A stretch of DNA of 64,000 bases from Laguncularia racemosa (lineage: Eukaryota > Streptophyta > Magnoliopsida > Myrtales > Combretaceae), in contig JBBMOL010000066.1 of assembly GCA_037954665.1 (NCBI GenBank), positions 1,922,001 to 1,986,000 on the forward strand, read 5' to 3'. Position numbers and translations under genes: made by a program. Below the pieces are notes generated by a model. The model did not search any database. It saw only the letters and a list, made by a program, of their open reading frames with translations, and was not told where the DNA came from. Shown piece by piece: positions 63,779-64,000 of the stretch (positions are counted from its first letter, which is position 1; each line of letters opens with the position of its first letter).

Positions 63779-64000
63779 AACCTAGGTCTTACGGTTCATG
63801 TTAGTTGGCGTCCTCGACGCTTCGTTTATTACGTCCTTAGCCTAGTGGCCTTAGACCATCTTCTCTTCCTGAATTGCAATGTTCGTAGTGTCCCATCAAA
63901 CCGTTCTCATGGAAAGCAACAATGAAAGAAGTATTCATTATCAGGTAATGACTAAAGACAATTAGAATAGAAAAATCATTCTATAGTTTCAAAGCTTTAC

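Overview
The window is nuclear DNA of a flowering plant, most likely a eudicot. Evidence: very AT-rich intergenic sequence, short GT-AG introns, a leucine-rich-repeat receptor kinase gene with the usual eleven-exon layout, a nuclear tRNA-Leu, and Ty3-type and hAT-type transposable elements. Only one protein gene looks intact; most of the window is transposon-derived or unassignable.

Layout. 1-17.9 kb: AT-rich intergenic DNA with decayed repeats (a possible old LTR remnant at 4.2-6.0 kb, MITE-like inverted repeats, a dispersed repeat at 8.9-10.2 kb, three copies of a small repeat family at 10.8-13.8 kb). 18.0-21.1 kb (minus): a trichome-birefringence-like (TBL) O-acetyltransferase gene broken by several stops and frameshifts. 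21.65-27.77 kb: a composite rearrangement in which a 1.72-kb segment (here called X) occurs twice in direct orientation and the copies are separated by 2,678 bp copied from inside the receptor kinase gene 22,222 bp away. 27.1-35.3 kb: two non-autonomous hAT elements with 8-bp target duplications, plus old repeats. 35.3-41.7 kb: a complete but coding-dead 6.35-kb Ty3-type LTR retrotransposon (minus) with 5-bp target duplication, polypurine tract and gag-PR-RT-RH-IN order. 42.75-43.4 kb: a second, decayed Ty3 gag on the plus strand. 43.6-44.3 kb: a long inverted repeat. 45.1-49.26 kb (minus): an intact NIK3/CIK1-type LRR receptor kinase; eleven exons sum to 1,881 nt, a 626-residue protein. 54.13 kb: tRNA-Leu(AAG). 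54.2-64 kb: AT-rich DNA with possible LTR remnants and simple repeats.

The most unusual structure is the X - kinase fragment - X arrangement. The fragment is colinear with its donor with no net length change and about five mismatches. The junctions show 3 bp and 1 bp of shared sequence, and the right edge of the first X copy falls inside a hAT element that is complete in the second copy. The two X copies are identical for about 0.9 kb (apart from a TA microsatellite) and then differ at about twenty sites in the last 0.8 kb, which a single recent duplication does not explain. A template-switching event, a contribution from a different haplotype, or an assembly artefact are the explanations to separate.
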